Notes under the pieces: generated by a model
What the model was told of the DNA's origin: nothing
What the model saw: only the letters and a program-made list of their open reading frames with translations
Database searches by the model: none
In this document: piece by piece, positions 1-7,937 of the stretch
Position numbering within the stretch: the first letter of the stretch is position 1
Layout of the letters: the number at the start of each line of letters is the position of its first letter
Translations under genes and position numbers: made by a program
From: Candidatus Bathyarchaeota archaeon
GTDB lineage: Archaea > Thermoproteota > Bathyarchaeia > Bathyarchaeales > Bathyarchaeaceae
Direction of reading: 5' to 3'
NCBI GenBank assembly: GCA_003662715.1
Contig: QMYO01000029.1
Location: 1 to 11,089, forward strand
DNA: 11,089 nucleotides

Positions 1-2
1 AT

Positions 3-92
3 TATGGATATTTACCGCTTACCGCTGCTGCTTATAGGAATAGGATAGCAAACAGCAGATACTTGGAATATGCATATCAGCCAAGTACTTAA
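3..92 (+). CDS. Possible C-terminal tail of a convergent plus-strand gene (partial)
   Basis: A plus-strand frame is open from the left edge to a TAA at 90-92. It encodes about 29 residues, including PLTAAAYRN and YLEYAYQPST. The composition is protein-like: many Tyr and Ala, and Arg encoded by AGG and AGA as in the neighbouring genes. It stops about 33 bp before the stop codon of the minus-strand membrane protein, which is a normal layout for convergent genes. I do not recognise the family. A 29-codon open frame can occur by chance in this AT-rich DNA, so only the sequence to the left can settle it. Confidence 0.33.
   Translation, partial: YGYLPLTAAAYRNRIANSRYLEYAYQPST
60..87. repeat. 7-bp inverted repeat at the 3' end of the operon
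   Basis: The arms TACTTGG (60-66) and CCAAGTA (81-87) are perfect complements around a 14-nt loop that contains the palindrome ATATGCATAT. The element lies 39-66 bp beyond the stop of the last minus-strand gene and overlaps the end of the possible plus-strand frame. It could be a transcript-end hairpin, but no oligo-T run follows on either strand, so it is not a typical terminator. The function is unknown. Confidence 0.3.
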
Positions 93-125
93 ACTTTCAT
101 AAGAATTTGAATCAATGTTAGTCAA

Positions 126-2246
126 TCATCCTGAGCGAAATACTATACCCGCATCTCCATTGTCATATATTCGATTACCTTCCAATAGAGCGGCATGGTA
201 AAGAGTCAAATTTGAGATATCCATCGTTACTGCCCCACCATATCTTAAAATTAGCACGAGCTTACCATCTACAATATTTCGGTGGCCGAGAAACAAATAC
301 ACATTGTGAGGTAATACGGTGATCTGTGGATATCTTAGATAATAAGCGTACCCTAAAGTTCCGTCTAACAATGGCTTTCGATACAAGTCAGAATATGCTG
401 GGATACCCATGTTCGCTTCATTTTTTAGCCATTCTGCTGCTGCAACTTCTTGGCAGTTGAAACGCGGAAAGTCCATTTTTCCATTTAGTGAAATTGAAGA
501 TGGGCGATCGTGGGCTATCTCGTAGATGAAGCCTGAACTGAAAAGCAAGAATACCATGAGAAATAGGGATAAAACCTTCAGAAAGTTCGCTTTTTCTGTA
601 TGGAATGATTTTGATTTTTTCTGTAGTCTGTTCCATAGGAAACTGCCGCCGACTACGCTGAAGGGAGCCAAGAAAAGTAAGCTTATGTGATAAAGTCTTG
701 TTGTTCCGATTGCATTAGAAAAGTATGGAATTAGCATACCGCTTAATAGAAAGGCAAAGTTTGACAAAGAAAAAATAGCATATTCCTTTTTCTTATCAAA
801 TTTTCCTTCGGCACATTTCAGAAGTAAAGCAAGTATACCCAGCAAAATGAGAAAGTTAACTATCATATATAAAGCCTTTGTAACTTCGTATAAGAAGGAT
901 GATGCTTTGCTAGTCACTATGTTGAGGGCCGTAGATTTCGGATCACCCAACTCCATTATATTCGATAGTATATTGTTGCCTATCGTAAGTATCCACTGAA
1001 ATATAGAAGAACCCGAAATATAGGAGTACCATGCAAAAGCGGTTACACAGTAGAACAAGATAAATTCATTTGAAATCAGAATACCTTTCACATTTAAACT
1101 CCGCTTTTCCAAGAAAAGAATTATCCATCCTAATAGCAGTGATAACATAAACAAATAAGAAAGACCGTAGTGGGAGGTAATCATGGAGAAGGCAAACAGC
1201 ACACTTAAAAGCGTCTTACTTGCCGTATTAAGATTTTTCTCAATTAATAGAAGCATTAATAAGACTTGGAATAGCTCTGCAATTTGCTGCCTTGCCAACG
1301 CAGGCATTTCGTTATAAAAAGTGAACACGGACATAAAAAGGAAACATGATAGAAAAGCAGATTTTTTGCTTATGTATTTCCGCCAGACCTCATATAATCC
1401 TACAGGCACAAGTGAGAAGAGGATGGGATAAAAAATTTTGAAGATCCATATCAGGCTCAAGTTACAGACTTTTGAGTAAATGGGCGCAAGCATCACGACG
1501 CTTAGCATACTATTAATATTAGATGGAATAGAACTCAACCAGTACGAGTTCTCAATCACTAAGCTAGCGTAAAAATATTCGCTTTGTATATCCCATCCTG
1601 TTACATGGCTGGAAATCAAAGAGTTATGAAATAGAAGGGAAATTGCTATGGAAAAAATAACCGACGCGTAAAGTTTCTCTGGAAAAACATTAAACGTCGC
1701 GAGTATGGGAAACAAGGAAATCATGAAAAGTAGAATTAGTAGAATTGTGTTTTCGCCTATTGTATTCATAAAAAAGGTTCCTAAAATACTCAAAATAGGA
1801 GGAAGCAATACCAGACAAATTGCTGGCAACGTTAGTTCCTTAAAATTGAATGCACCATTACTTGAGAATGCCCTATCTGTGATGTAAGCGATAGCGCAAA
1901 GGATCATAACTGCAATGCTAATGACGACGACAAGAGAATTGAGAGAAAGAGGTTTAAAGAAACCGAAAATCGGGGATATAAGGTTTAGGAAGAAACCCAG
2001 CAACATTAAAAGGGTTAAACTTAACCCTACAGCAAATATTGATGTTAAAGTTCTACTCAAATTGTGTAACTTGAGAACCCTTAACAAAACGAATCCAGGT
2101 AAAAATGAAAGATAAAGAAAACCAATAATCTGCCTAAAAATCGGAATGTCAAAAATGATGGAACATAACAATAAGAGCTGAGCAATTATTACAAGTACTA
2201 GAAAATCTGTAAACTTCCAATCGTTCAATTTAAAAGGGTCGTTCAT
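126..2246 (-). CDS. DUF2206-family polytopic membrane protein, candidate GT-C-like glycan enzyme
   Basis: A membrane protein of about 706 residues. It matches my recollection of the archaeal DUF2206 family over most of its length. The start has the family pattern KLNDW followed by RQIIGFLYLSFLPG, the middle has GWDIQSEYF (about 217-225), and MPALARQQIAELF lies at about 314-326. Roughly 14-17 hydrophobic segments run from residue 13 to about 577. A soluble C-terminal tail of about 125 residues follows, containing AAEWLKN and NRIYDNGDAG. The acidic loop after the seventh helix or so is where GT-C enzymes often keep a catalytic Asp, so a lipid-linked-sugar transferase or ligase role is plausible but inferred. 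The AglB motif WWDxG is absent. I chose ATG 2246, preceded by GAGG, over an in-frame GTG at 2261, because homologues begin close to the KLNDW block. It is the last gene of the operon, 51 bp after a glycosyltransferase. Confidence 0.85.
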   Translation of the reverse strand: MNDPFKLNDWKFTDFLVLVIIAQLLLLCSIIFDIPIFRQIIGFLYLSFLPGFVLLRVLKLHNLSRTLTSIFAVGLSLTLLMLLGFFLNLISPIFGFFKPLSLNSLVVVISIAVMILCAIAYITDRAFSSNGAFNFKELTLPAICLVLLPPILSILGTFFMNTIGENTILLILLFMISLFPILATFNVFPEKLYASVIFSIAISLLFHNSLISSHVTGWDIQSEYFYASLVIENSYWLSSIPSNINSMLSVVMLAPIYSKVCNLSLIWIFKIFYPILFSLVPVGLYEVWRKYISKKSAFLSCFLFMSVFTFYNEMPALARQQIAELFQVLLMLLLIEKNLNTASKTLLSVLFAFSMITSHYGLSYLFMLSLLLGWIILFLEKRSLNVKGILISNEFILFYCVTAFAWYSYISGSSIFQWILTIGNNILSNIMELGDPKSTALNIVTSKASSFLYEVTKALYMIVNFLILLGILALLLKCAEGKFDKKKEYAIFSLSNFAFLLSGMLIPYFSNAIGTTRLYHISLLFLAPFSVVGGSFLWNRLQKKSKSFHTEKANFLKVLSLFLMVFLLFSSGFIYEIAHDRPSSISLNGKMDFPRFNCQEVAAAEWLKNEANMGIPAYSDLYRKPLLDGTLGYAYYLRYPQITVLPHNVYLFLGHRNIVDGKLVLILRYGGAVTMDISNLTLYHAALLEGNRIYDNGDAGIVFRSG

Positions 2247-2297
2247 TTTCCTCAAGACCACAAATTGCGCTTACATTCTTCCACTAAATCTTTAACT

Positions 2298-3503
2298 TTA
2301 TGCTAACAGCTTTGTTGCATTTTTCAACGTCATTAATCTTTTCTTCCAAGAATATTCACGCTGAAAGCGAGACATTAACCTCGATGATATTTTATTTAAT
2401 TTCTCCCTATTTGTTATGCACCATTGTACTTTCTTAAAGAAATCTTCGTAGCTTCCGTCAAAATATATTCCATCTTCGCCAAGTATATTAACATAATTTT
2501 TTGATTTCAAACATATTATAGGGACTCCTAAGGCCATTGCTTCAAAGAGTTTTGTTGGCAATATGTTATATGCAGCAACGTTTGAACTGAAAGGTATGCA
2601 TGATACATCAGAAGCCGCAAGAAACTCGAGGGCTTCCTTCCGCGGCTTCATTCCGGTAATCAATATTTGGTTTTTGAGACTGAAATCTCTTATGAGTTTG
2701 CGAAAATATTTTTCCCATCTTCCCCCACCACCGATTATCAGAAAGAGTGTTTTTTTGTCATGCCAAAAATTTTCGGCGAAACGTACTAGCATCTCCTTTA
2801 GTGGAAGGATACCCCAGCTCGGCACCCGACCGAGATAAGAAATGATGAAAGCATCCATTTTTAATCCCAGTTTACGACGTAGAAGTTTTTTATTTTGGTA
2901 CAGTTCAATGTTGTCGATTCTTGGTATATTATACCAAACATAAATTTTAGGTCTTGTTCCAAATTCCTTTATTATTTCATGCCTTATCGTATCTGCCGCT
3001 GTAAGGACTAATGATGAATTCTTAATAAGAAAATTTCTAGTAAAAACGCTGAACTTGACGCGGGGATCGTAGGTGCTACAGCCGAAAAAAGCTATCCTTA
3101 ACTCCGGGCTTGGATCATCGTAATCATAAATAAACGGAACCTTTTCTATTTTGCTCAGTATACATGCAAGCAGCGAATCCACCTCAGATCCGGCTAAGCT
3201 TGTAACTATAAGATCGCAATCGATTCCAGACGCTAATATTTTGAGATAGAATGAAATTAGCTTAATTGACTGCTTGAAATAATGGAAAAGTTTTTCAATA
3301 AAGTTATCTAATAATGTGTCTTTCATTGTGGATCCATTTTCAATTATAGAGAATTTTTTTGCTTCCTTCGAATAGCATTTATTAACGATCAGAGTAACTT
3401 TAAATCCTATTTTATGAAGAGTTTTTGCAATGGATAATAATCTAAGAGATTTTCCATCAGAATCTGTGAGGTTAATGTTGCATGTTACAATAGCTTTTTT
3501 CAC
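2298..3503 (-). CDS. GT4-type glycosyltransferase with altered donor motif
   Basis: A 401-residue GT-B fold protein, probably a cytosolic or membrane-associated retaining glycosyltransferase that uses an NDP-sugar. Visible landmarks are YDYDD at 126-130, the linker-side motif SYLGRVPSWG at about 222-231, FLIIGGGG at 254-261, and the donor-site helix YNILPTKLFEAMALG at 312-326. Typical GT4 enzymes have E-x7-E here. In this protein the first Glu position falls on Asn313 or its neighbours, and only Glu321 is kept, so it belongs to the variant with a PTKLFE block. The acceptor and sugar cannot be read from sequence. The start is GTG, with only a weak GGGT about 7 bases upstream. It lies 18 bp after the phosphohydrolase and 51 bp before the DUF2206 membrane protein. 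Confidence 0.88.
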   Translation of the reverse strand: MKKAIVTCNINLTDSDGKSLRLLSIAKTLHKIGFKVTLIVNKCYSKEAKKFSIIENGSTMKDTLLDNFIEKLFHYFKQSIKLISFYLKILASGIDCDLIVTSLAGSEVDSLLACILSKIEKVPFIYDYDDPSPELRIAFFGCSTYDPRVKFSVFTRNFLIKNSSLVLTAADTIRHEIIKEFGTRPKIYVWYNIPRIDNIELYQNKKLLRRKLGLKMDAFIISYLGRVPSWGILPLKEMLVRFAENFWHDKKTLFLIIGGGGRWEKYFRKLIRDFSLKNQILITGMKPRKEALEFLAASDVSCIPFSSNVAAYNILPTKLFEAMALGVPIICLKSKNYVNILGEDGIYFDGSYEDFFKKVQWCITNREKLNKISSRLMSRFQREYSWKKRLMTLKNATKLLA

Positions 3504-3521
3504 GTCTTAACCCGCAACTTT

Positions 3522-5036
3522 TCATGTCTGACTATTGTACCGCAGGATATTTTCTCCATCAAACGTATGTAAATTATAATTGTCTATACCTAACAACGAT
3601 AGAATTGTTGGCGCTACATCGGTTAATGTTGGTTGGCGAAGCTGCAAAAATTCTCTGCTGGGGTGATAAGCTATAAGTACTGCACTTTCTTGTCTATGAT
3701 TACCTGGAAACAGCTTATGCGATATGGATTTACCATAAAGTGAATCCCCTACTTCCCATCCGACACCCCATTCGTCCTTTAGTTTAAATATAATATCAGG
3801 GTATTTTGAGAGGTAAGGGCCTTTGTACAAGTCTTCCCTTTTCATAACCCATTCTACTATTTTTTCTGATGAAAATGGATTCTTTATCTGTTTTAGCATG
3901 TTAACAATTGATTGACGTGTTTTCTCATAAAGTGAAGGAGAAAGACCTTGCTGCACTTTGATGCCTGCATAGGAGTAGGCTTTTAGCCCGGCGGAACAAT
4001 CCGCCAAATACGCCACCGTATTTTCCCAGTCTATTGGAGATGAAACGGTGTAAATTCCTAATGCTTGAGGAAACAGCGATAAAAATTTAGACGCCATCTT
4101 TGCAATTATTCTTTTTTCGCTTATAATTTTGGTTGTCTTTTTCTTGACAAACTCCATAGTGTAGCTAGGGTCATAAAAATTGTGGCGTTTTATCTTGACT
4201 TTCAGTAGCCCTGCTCTGGCCAAGAATTCGTTAATATTCACTAATTTGCAAGGTCGCAATCCATGTCCATGGTCACTTAAAACTATGAAAACCGTGTTTT
4301 CGTCTATATACTTTAAAAACTTTCCGATCACGTATTTATCATAGAACCGATAGAAGTTGAATATAGTGCTTTTATATTTTTTGTCTCCGCCGTAATTTTC
4401 AAGTTCATTCCAGAACACATGTTGTATATTGTCAAGAGATGAGAAGTATATGAAGAAAAGGTTCCAATCGTAATTGTTAAGGAAACGTAATCCAAGTTTT
4501 ACTTCATTCAAGATCAGTTTTTTTGTGGGCTGAATTATTTGGTATGGATTGGAAGGAAAAGACGTAATAGGCATCACTTCTGCAGGGTTGCAACCTAATG
4601 GGATATTCGTTGGATAAGTTTTTAAGTCAAACTTTCTTAAGTCGACCTCCGTTGTTCTGCTAACCATAATGCCATTTATGGGCCATGGTGGGTATGCTAA
4701 ATGAGGGAAAATTATGCAACACTTCTTATTATGCCGCCCCGCATAATCCCAAAAGGCTCTTCCTACAATGTTACCTACATAATCAAGGTATTCACCAACC
4801 TTAGAACGAGTACGTGAATCTTTGAATGAAACAACCCCATGTTTTGCAGGGTTCAAACCGGTATATATAGAAGCCCACGCCGTAGGCGAGTCCGGTGGGA
4901 AGACAGATGTCATTCTTATCGACGAAGATTTCTGCATGAGTTTATTAAAGTTGGGTAGTTGATCCTTAAAATGCGATAGGAGATCAGCGTCTAAGCCGTC
5001 GATGCCTATTATGAGACATTTAGTTTTTGAAGTCAC
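3522..5036 (-). CDS. Alkaline-phosphatase-superfamily phosphohydrolase (type I phosphodiesterase/nucleotide pyrophosphatase-like)
   Basis: A 504-residue protein that resembles the predicted AP-superfamily phosphohydrolase/phosphomutase group (COG3379-like). Every expected two-metal ligand can be seen: Asp13 in GIDG, nucleophile Ser50 in PPDSPTAWASIYTG, Asp202 and His206 in LDNIQH, Asp255 and His256 in SDHGHG, and His447 in GNHRQE. The C-terminal block LTDVAPTILSLLG (471-483) is also typical. There is no signal peptide and no membrane helix, so it should act in the cytosol. That argues against a lipid-A or teichoic-acid type transferase facing outside. The likely reaction is hydrolysis or transfer of a phosphoester on a sugar or lipid-linked intermediate; the substrate is unknown. 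The GTG start has GGGTG 8 bases upstream, and no ATG occurs before residue 34. It lies 16 bp after the P-loop kinase, which suggests linked function. Confidence 0.88.
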   Translation of the reverse strand: MTSKTKCLIIGIDGLDADLLSHFKDQLPNFNKLMQKSSSIRMTSVFPPDSPTAWASIYTGLNPAKHGVVSFKDSRTRSKVGEYLDYVGNIVGRAFWDYAGRHNKKCCIIFPHLAYPPWPINGIMVSRTTEVDLRKFDLKTYPTNIPLGCNPAEVMPITSFPSNPYQIIQPTKKLILNEVKLGLRFLNNYDWNLFFIYFSSLDNIQHVFWNELENYGGDKKYKSTIFNFYRFYDKYVIGKFLKYIDENTVFIVLSDHGHGLRPCKLVNINEFLARAGLLKVKIKRHNFYDPSYTMEFVKKKTTKIISEKRIIAKMASKFLSLFPQALGIYTVSSPIDWENTVAYLADCSAGLKAYSYAGIKVQQGLSPSLYEKTRQSIVNMLKQIKNPFSSEKIVEWVMKREDLYKGPYLSKYPDIIFKLKDEWGVGWEVGDSLYGKSISHKLFPGNHRQESAVLIAYHPSREFLQLRQPTLTDVAPTILSLLGIDNYNLHTFDGENILRYNSQT

Positions 5037-5044
5037 TTTTTACA

Positions 5045-5049
5045 CACCC
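5045..5049 (-). promoter_or_regulatory. Ribosome binding site for the phosphohydrolase GTG start
   Basis: GGGTG on the minus strand lies 8 bases before the GTG at 5036. GGTG matches part of the archaeal consensus GGAGGTGAT and supports this non-ATG start, since the next in-frame Met is residue 34, beyond the first metal ligand. Confidence 0.5.
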
Positions 5050-5052
5050 ATT

Positions 5053-5718
5053 CTACTTTTGCGAATATTTTACGAGAGATTCTAAATGATTCAGCAATGT
5101 CGACTTTAGTTCAGTTAAGTTCTTTGCGCCATCTATAGTTACCGCTCCAAAGGTTCTCCCAATTAACATATAACTGTTTGACAATGTTTCCAAATCAGCT
5201 AGCTGCCACCGATCATTCTTTCGTTTAATTGCAGTTTCTGGAGGGATTGTCACCAGAAAGATCATATGTGCTTTAGGAAACAACGGTAGAAGCCTTCGAA
5301 TAAACTGTATCACACGCTTGTCGTTATAGCCACATGGAACCCCTATGTCTAGAAGAATGGTATCGAAAATCCATCGATCGCAAACCACAACTTCTCTTCT
5401 AAAAAACGAAGGAATACAAATTTTTAATAGAATCTGCAAAATTTGGTCAATTAGAACTCCGACTGCATAAATGTGAGAAATTGTAGGATTTCTTAGTATT
5501 TGCCTCTGCTTCTCAACGCCCTTTGCTGTTTGATCACTATTAGCTATTTTCACAAGAGATACTGCACGAAAAACAGGCGCCATAATTTTGGGAAGAAAAC
5601 GGCCATATACGTATCTTGACCGTATCTTACGTTTTCTAAGTTCATTAACAAGCAATCTGCACAAGGTAGTTTTTCCAGATCCATCGATTCCAATAAAACA
5701 TATCAAAATGCTTCTCAC
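5053..5718 (-). CDS. Thymidylate-kinase-like P-loop kinase
   Basis: A 221-residue P-loop NTPase of the nucleoside monophosphate kinase fold. The Walker A motif GIDGSGKTT is at 10-18. A DRW motif at 114-116 stands where dTMP kinases have DRY or DRH, and a basic LID-like stretch AIKRKNDR is at about 163-170. The length matches dTMP kinase (about 200-220). After DRW the sequence is IFDT rather than the usual Ser-rich stretch before YQ of housekeeping Tmk. With its position inside a glycan cluster, this makes a specialised role more likely than dTTP synthesis, for example phosphorylating a sugar, nucleotide-sugar precursor or lipid carrier. That role is inference. The GTG start is preceded by AGGAG at 9-base spacing. 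It starts 4 bp after the upstream glycosyltransferase stop and ends 16 bp before the phosphohydrolase. Confidence 0.82.
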   Translation of the reverse strand: MRSILICFIGIDGSGKTTLCRLLVNELRKRKIRSRYVYGRFLPKIMAPVFRAVSLVKIANSDQTAKGVEKQRQILRNPTISHIYAVGVLIDQILQILLKICIPSFFRREVVVCDRWIFDTILLDIGVPCGYNDKRVIQFIRRLLPLFPKAHMIFLVTIPPETAIKRKNDRWQLADLETLSNSYMLIGRTFGAVTIDGAKNLTELKSTLLNHLESLVKYSQK

Positions 5719-5722
5719 GTCA

Positions 5723-6742
5723 TTATTCTCCTAAAAGATTCTGGAAGTTTCGAACAAGCGCATCACAAATGTTCTTCCATGAAAAATCCAGAATCTTTCT
5801 CCTTGTTTTGACGATAGGTTTCCCGCTTCTAATTTGTTCAATTTTTGAAGTTAACTCGTTAACGTCATTAATAAAGAATAATCCTTCTCCCTCCTTTAAT
5901 ATCCTTGGAAGCGCTCCGAACCTTGTTGAGATCACAGGCAAGTTGCACGCCATGGCCTCCATCACGGAAAGCGGAAGCTCAATGCTTCCCAGTTTATCTA
6001 GAACTGGAAACACGTACAAATCTGAAAGTTGATATAATTCATGTATGTCCGGAAAATAACGGTGCCAAACTATGCAGCCAGCTCTTCTCAGCATTACGAC
6101 TACATCGGGTTCTATAGGCATAGACGTACTGGCTACAACCAGAACACAAATTTGTTTATTCTTAGAAATTCTAGTTAATATTTCAAGTCCTCTATTTCGC
6201 CTGACAGGGCCAACATGTAAAACAATAAATGCTGACTTGTCTAGGCCATATTTTTGCCGAAGCTTTTTCTTACGTAAATGAGTAACTGGTTTAAATCTTT
6301 GTATATCAACTCCAACTGGAAGAAAACTTGTAGTCATGCCAAGTTCCTTAAACATATCTTCACTTTCGCAAGATTGCACCAGTACAATGTCAGGTTTGAA
6401 TAATACGGCTAATTTCCTTAAAGCGTACGGAACAGCGGGATGAAGAGCAAATAATACGGTTTTAGGATATTCCCCCGTAGTTATCGCGCAATAAGTAGCA
6501 GTCATCTTAAGTGCAATAAAACTGACAAGGGAGGGACCGCCTACATAAAAGATGATGTTTGGTTTGAACCCGTTAACCTTGCCATGTAAAATTCGTGAAA
6601 AGATATCCTTGACATGGACAGGTAAAACCGGATAGTTTTCGGAAAGTAGCCGTGTGAGATAATAAGCTATTTTTTTCATTCCTTCATCTACTAAACTTGA
6701 AAAATTCCCGATTATGCATATTCTAAACATAGCGCAAGTCAT
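5723..6742 (-). CDS. GT4-type glycosyltransferase (short form)
   Basis: A 339-residue GT-B glycosyltransferase, shorter than its neighbours because the N-terminal acceptor domain is compact. The start VDEGMKKIAYYL (18-29) resembles the N-terminal helix of archaeal GT4 proteins that carry a D/GEGM block. The linker motif LPVGVDIQRF is at 141-150, the phosphate-loop-side motif HVGPVRRNRGLEIL at 176-189, and the donor-site block IELPLSVMEAMACNLPVI at 254-271. The two acidic residues here, Glu255 and Glu262, are separated by six residues instead of seven. FGALPR follows at 275-280. The acceptor and sugar are unknown. ATG 6742 was chosen because AGGT lies 8 bases upstream; an ATG four codons downstream, at 6730, is possible. 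It follows another GT4 by 21 bp and precedes the kinase by 4 bp. Confidence 0.88.
   Translation of the reverse strand: MTCAMFRICIIGNFSSLVDEGMKKIAYYLTRLLSENYPVLPVHVKDIFSRILHGKVNGFKPNIIFYVGGPSLVSFIALKMTATYCAITTGEYPKTVLFALHPAVPYALRKLAVLFKPDIVLVQSCESEDMFKELGMTTSFLPVGVDIQRFKPVTHLRKKKLRQKYGLDKSAFIVLHVGPVRRNRGLEILTRISKNKQICVLVVASTSMPIEPDVVVMLRRAGCIVWHRYFPDIHELYQLSDLYVFPVLDKLGSIELPLSVMEAMACNLPVISTRFGALPRILKEGEGLFFINDVNELTSKIEQIRSGKPIVKTRRKILDFSWKNICDALVRNFQNLLGE
5728..5732 (-). promoter_or_regulatory. Ribosome binding site for the kinase GTG start
   Basis: AGGAG on the minus strand, 9 bases before the GTG at 5718. It lies inside the last codons of the upstream glycosyltransferase, so the two genes are probably translationally linked. 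It supports GTG over the ATG at 5723, which reads only ATG ACG TGA. Confidence 0.65.
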
Positions 6743-6759
6743 AAATTATAACCTAATTT
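6743..6759 (-). promoter_or_regulatory. Inverted repeat enclosing the SD-like site of the short GT4
   Basis: On the minus strand, arms AAATTA and TAATTT pair perfectly (6 bp) around the 5-nt loop GGTTA, directly next to the ATG at 6742. The SD-like AGGT straddles the arm and loop. The stem is all A-U, so it is weak. It may affect translation start or be chance in AT-rich spacer DNA. Confidence 0.25.
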
Positions 6760-6763
6760 AGAC

Positions 6764-7936
6764 TTAACAGGTAGCAACAACTTCTTTGTATACATTTTCA
6801 AGCATGTCAACAGTGGATTTCCACTGAAATTTTTTTTCTACGATTTTTCTTGCTTCTTTTCCAATTTTTTTGGACAATTTATCATCTGAAAGAAGGAGAC
6901 ATATCGAGTTTGCAAAATCGTCCACGTTAAATGGATTAACCAGAAAGCCTGTTTTTCCGTTTTCGACTATGTATTGCATGGCGCTTGTTTTCCAAGTGAC
7001 TACTGGTTTTTCGCAAGCCATAGCTTCCAAAAGGACTAAGCCAAATCCTTCGTGGATTGAAGGAAATGCGAAAACGTCTGCTGCTGCGTACGCTTCTAGC
7101 AATTCACTTTCAGAGATTAAACCTGTGAAAATTACAGATTTACGAAGACCTAATTGTTTGGCCATCTCGTAAAGCTGGACGCCATATCCATAATCTGGCC
7201 CTACAATAACAAATTTTGCTTCCGGATGTTCATTCAGTATTTTAGGAGCTGCATGCAATATGTACTGTACTCCCTTATACTTCACTAGACGTCCGACAAA
7301 GAGAACAATTTTCCCTTTAACCCGAAATCTCTCTTTAAACTTTGAAGGTTCAGGCAAATTACGAAACTTCTCGATATCTATTCCATTAGGGATCATTTTT
7401 ATTTTATCGATTTTAACGCCTTGCTTAAGAAAATCTTTGACGTTTTCATTGGTGAGTGCAATTATTAAGGCAGGCCACTGTAATAGGCAGTGACCTAGAG
7501 TTGCATCAAAAATCTTCCTTAGCAACGTTAAAGGCAAGTCCTTCTTTTCACGTATGGTAGTACTATGAGGAGTGAAGACTATAGGTTTTCTCTTAAACTT
7601 TGCAATAGCGGTTACCGCGGGAGATTGCAACGAGAAGTAACGGTGAACGTGTATTAAGTCAAAATTCCTTTCAAGTAGGGCTCTGCACATGTAATAAGAA
7701 AATGAAAAATATGATATTCGAAACAATGATTGGAAATAATAAACTTTAACGTTATCAATTACTTGATGTCTATAATCGATCTTATTGCTTGGAGATGTGG
7801 CTCTGTAAGGTGTACTCATTGTAAAGACAGTTACATCATGACCACGTTTCGCTAGTTCCTTTGATATGTGATAAACATGAAGCCCGTCTCCGGTTATTTT
7901 CGGCGGAAAATCGTCAACCACTTGCAGAATTTTCAT
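6764..7936 (-). CDS. GT4-type glycosyltransferase, canonical donor site
   Basis: A 390-residue GT-B enzyme with the most standard GT4 pattern of the four in the window. The N-terminus MKILQVVDDFPPKITGDG leads into a glycine loop. FTPHSTT lies at about 121-127, the hinge MIPNGID at 181-187, LFVGRLVKYKG at 212-222, and EGFGLVLLE at 296-304 gives an intact E-x7-E (Glu296, Glu304). The likely role is transfer of a hexose or similar sugar from an NDP- or GDP-sugar to a growing lipid-linked glycan at the cytosolic membrane face; the specificity is unknown. A GTG six codons upstream, at 7954, extends the frame. It overlaps the GGTGAT ribosome binding site of the ATG, so I use ATG 7936. It lies 44 bp after the preceding GT4 and 21 bp before the next. 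Confidence 0.92.
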   Translation of the reverse strand: MKILQVVDDFPPKITGDGLHVYHISKELAKRGHDVTVFTMSTPYRATSPSNKIDYRHQVIDNVKVYYFQSLFRISYFSFSYYMCRALLERNFDLIHVHRYFSLQSPAVTAIAKFKRKPIVFTPHSTTIREKKDLPLTLLRKIFDATLGHCLLQWPALIIALTNENVKDFLKQGVKIDKIKMIPNGIDIEKFRNLPEPSKFKERFRVKGKIVLFVGRLVKYKGVQYILHAAPKILNEHPEAKFVIVGPDYGYGVQLYEMAKQLGLRKSVIFTGLISESELLEAYAAADVFAFPSIHEGFGLVLLEAMACEKPVVTWKTSAMQYIVENGKTGFLVNPFNVDDFANSICLLLSDDKLSKKIGKEARKIVEKKFQWKSTVDMLENVYKEVVATC

Positions 7937-7937
7937 C

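Noticed and set aside
93..125. Intrinsic terminator after the operon
   Set aside because: There is no oligo-T run and no strong GC stem between the last stop and the possible convergent frame.
126..2246. AglB-type oligosaccharyltransferase
   Set aside because: There is no WWDxG motif, and the sequence follows DUF2206 throughout.
5053..5718. Housekeeping dTMP kinase
   Set aside because: The fold fits, but DRW and the following IFDT differ from the usual DRY/DRH-Ser pattern, and the gene is buried in a glycan operon; I keep the call at family level.
6870..7172. A 100-codon plus-strand frame antisense to the canonical GT4
   Set aside because: It lies wholly opposite the conserved donor domain, including EGFGLVLLE, and has no family features.
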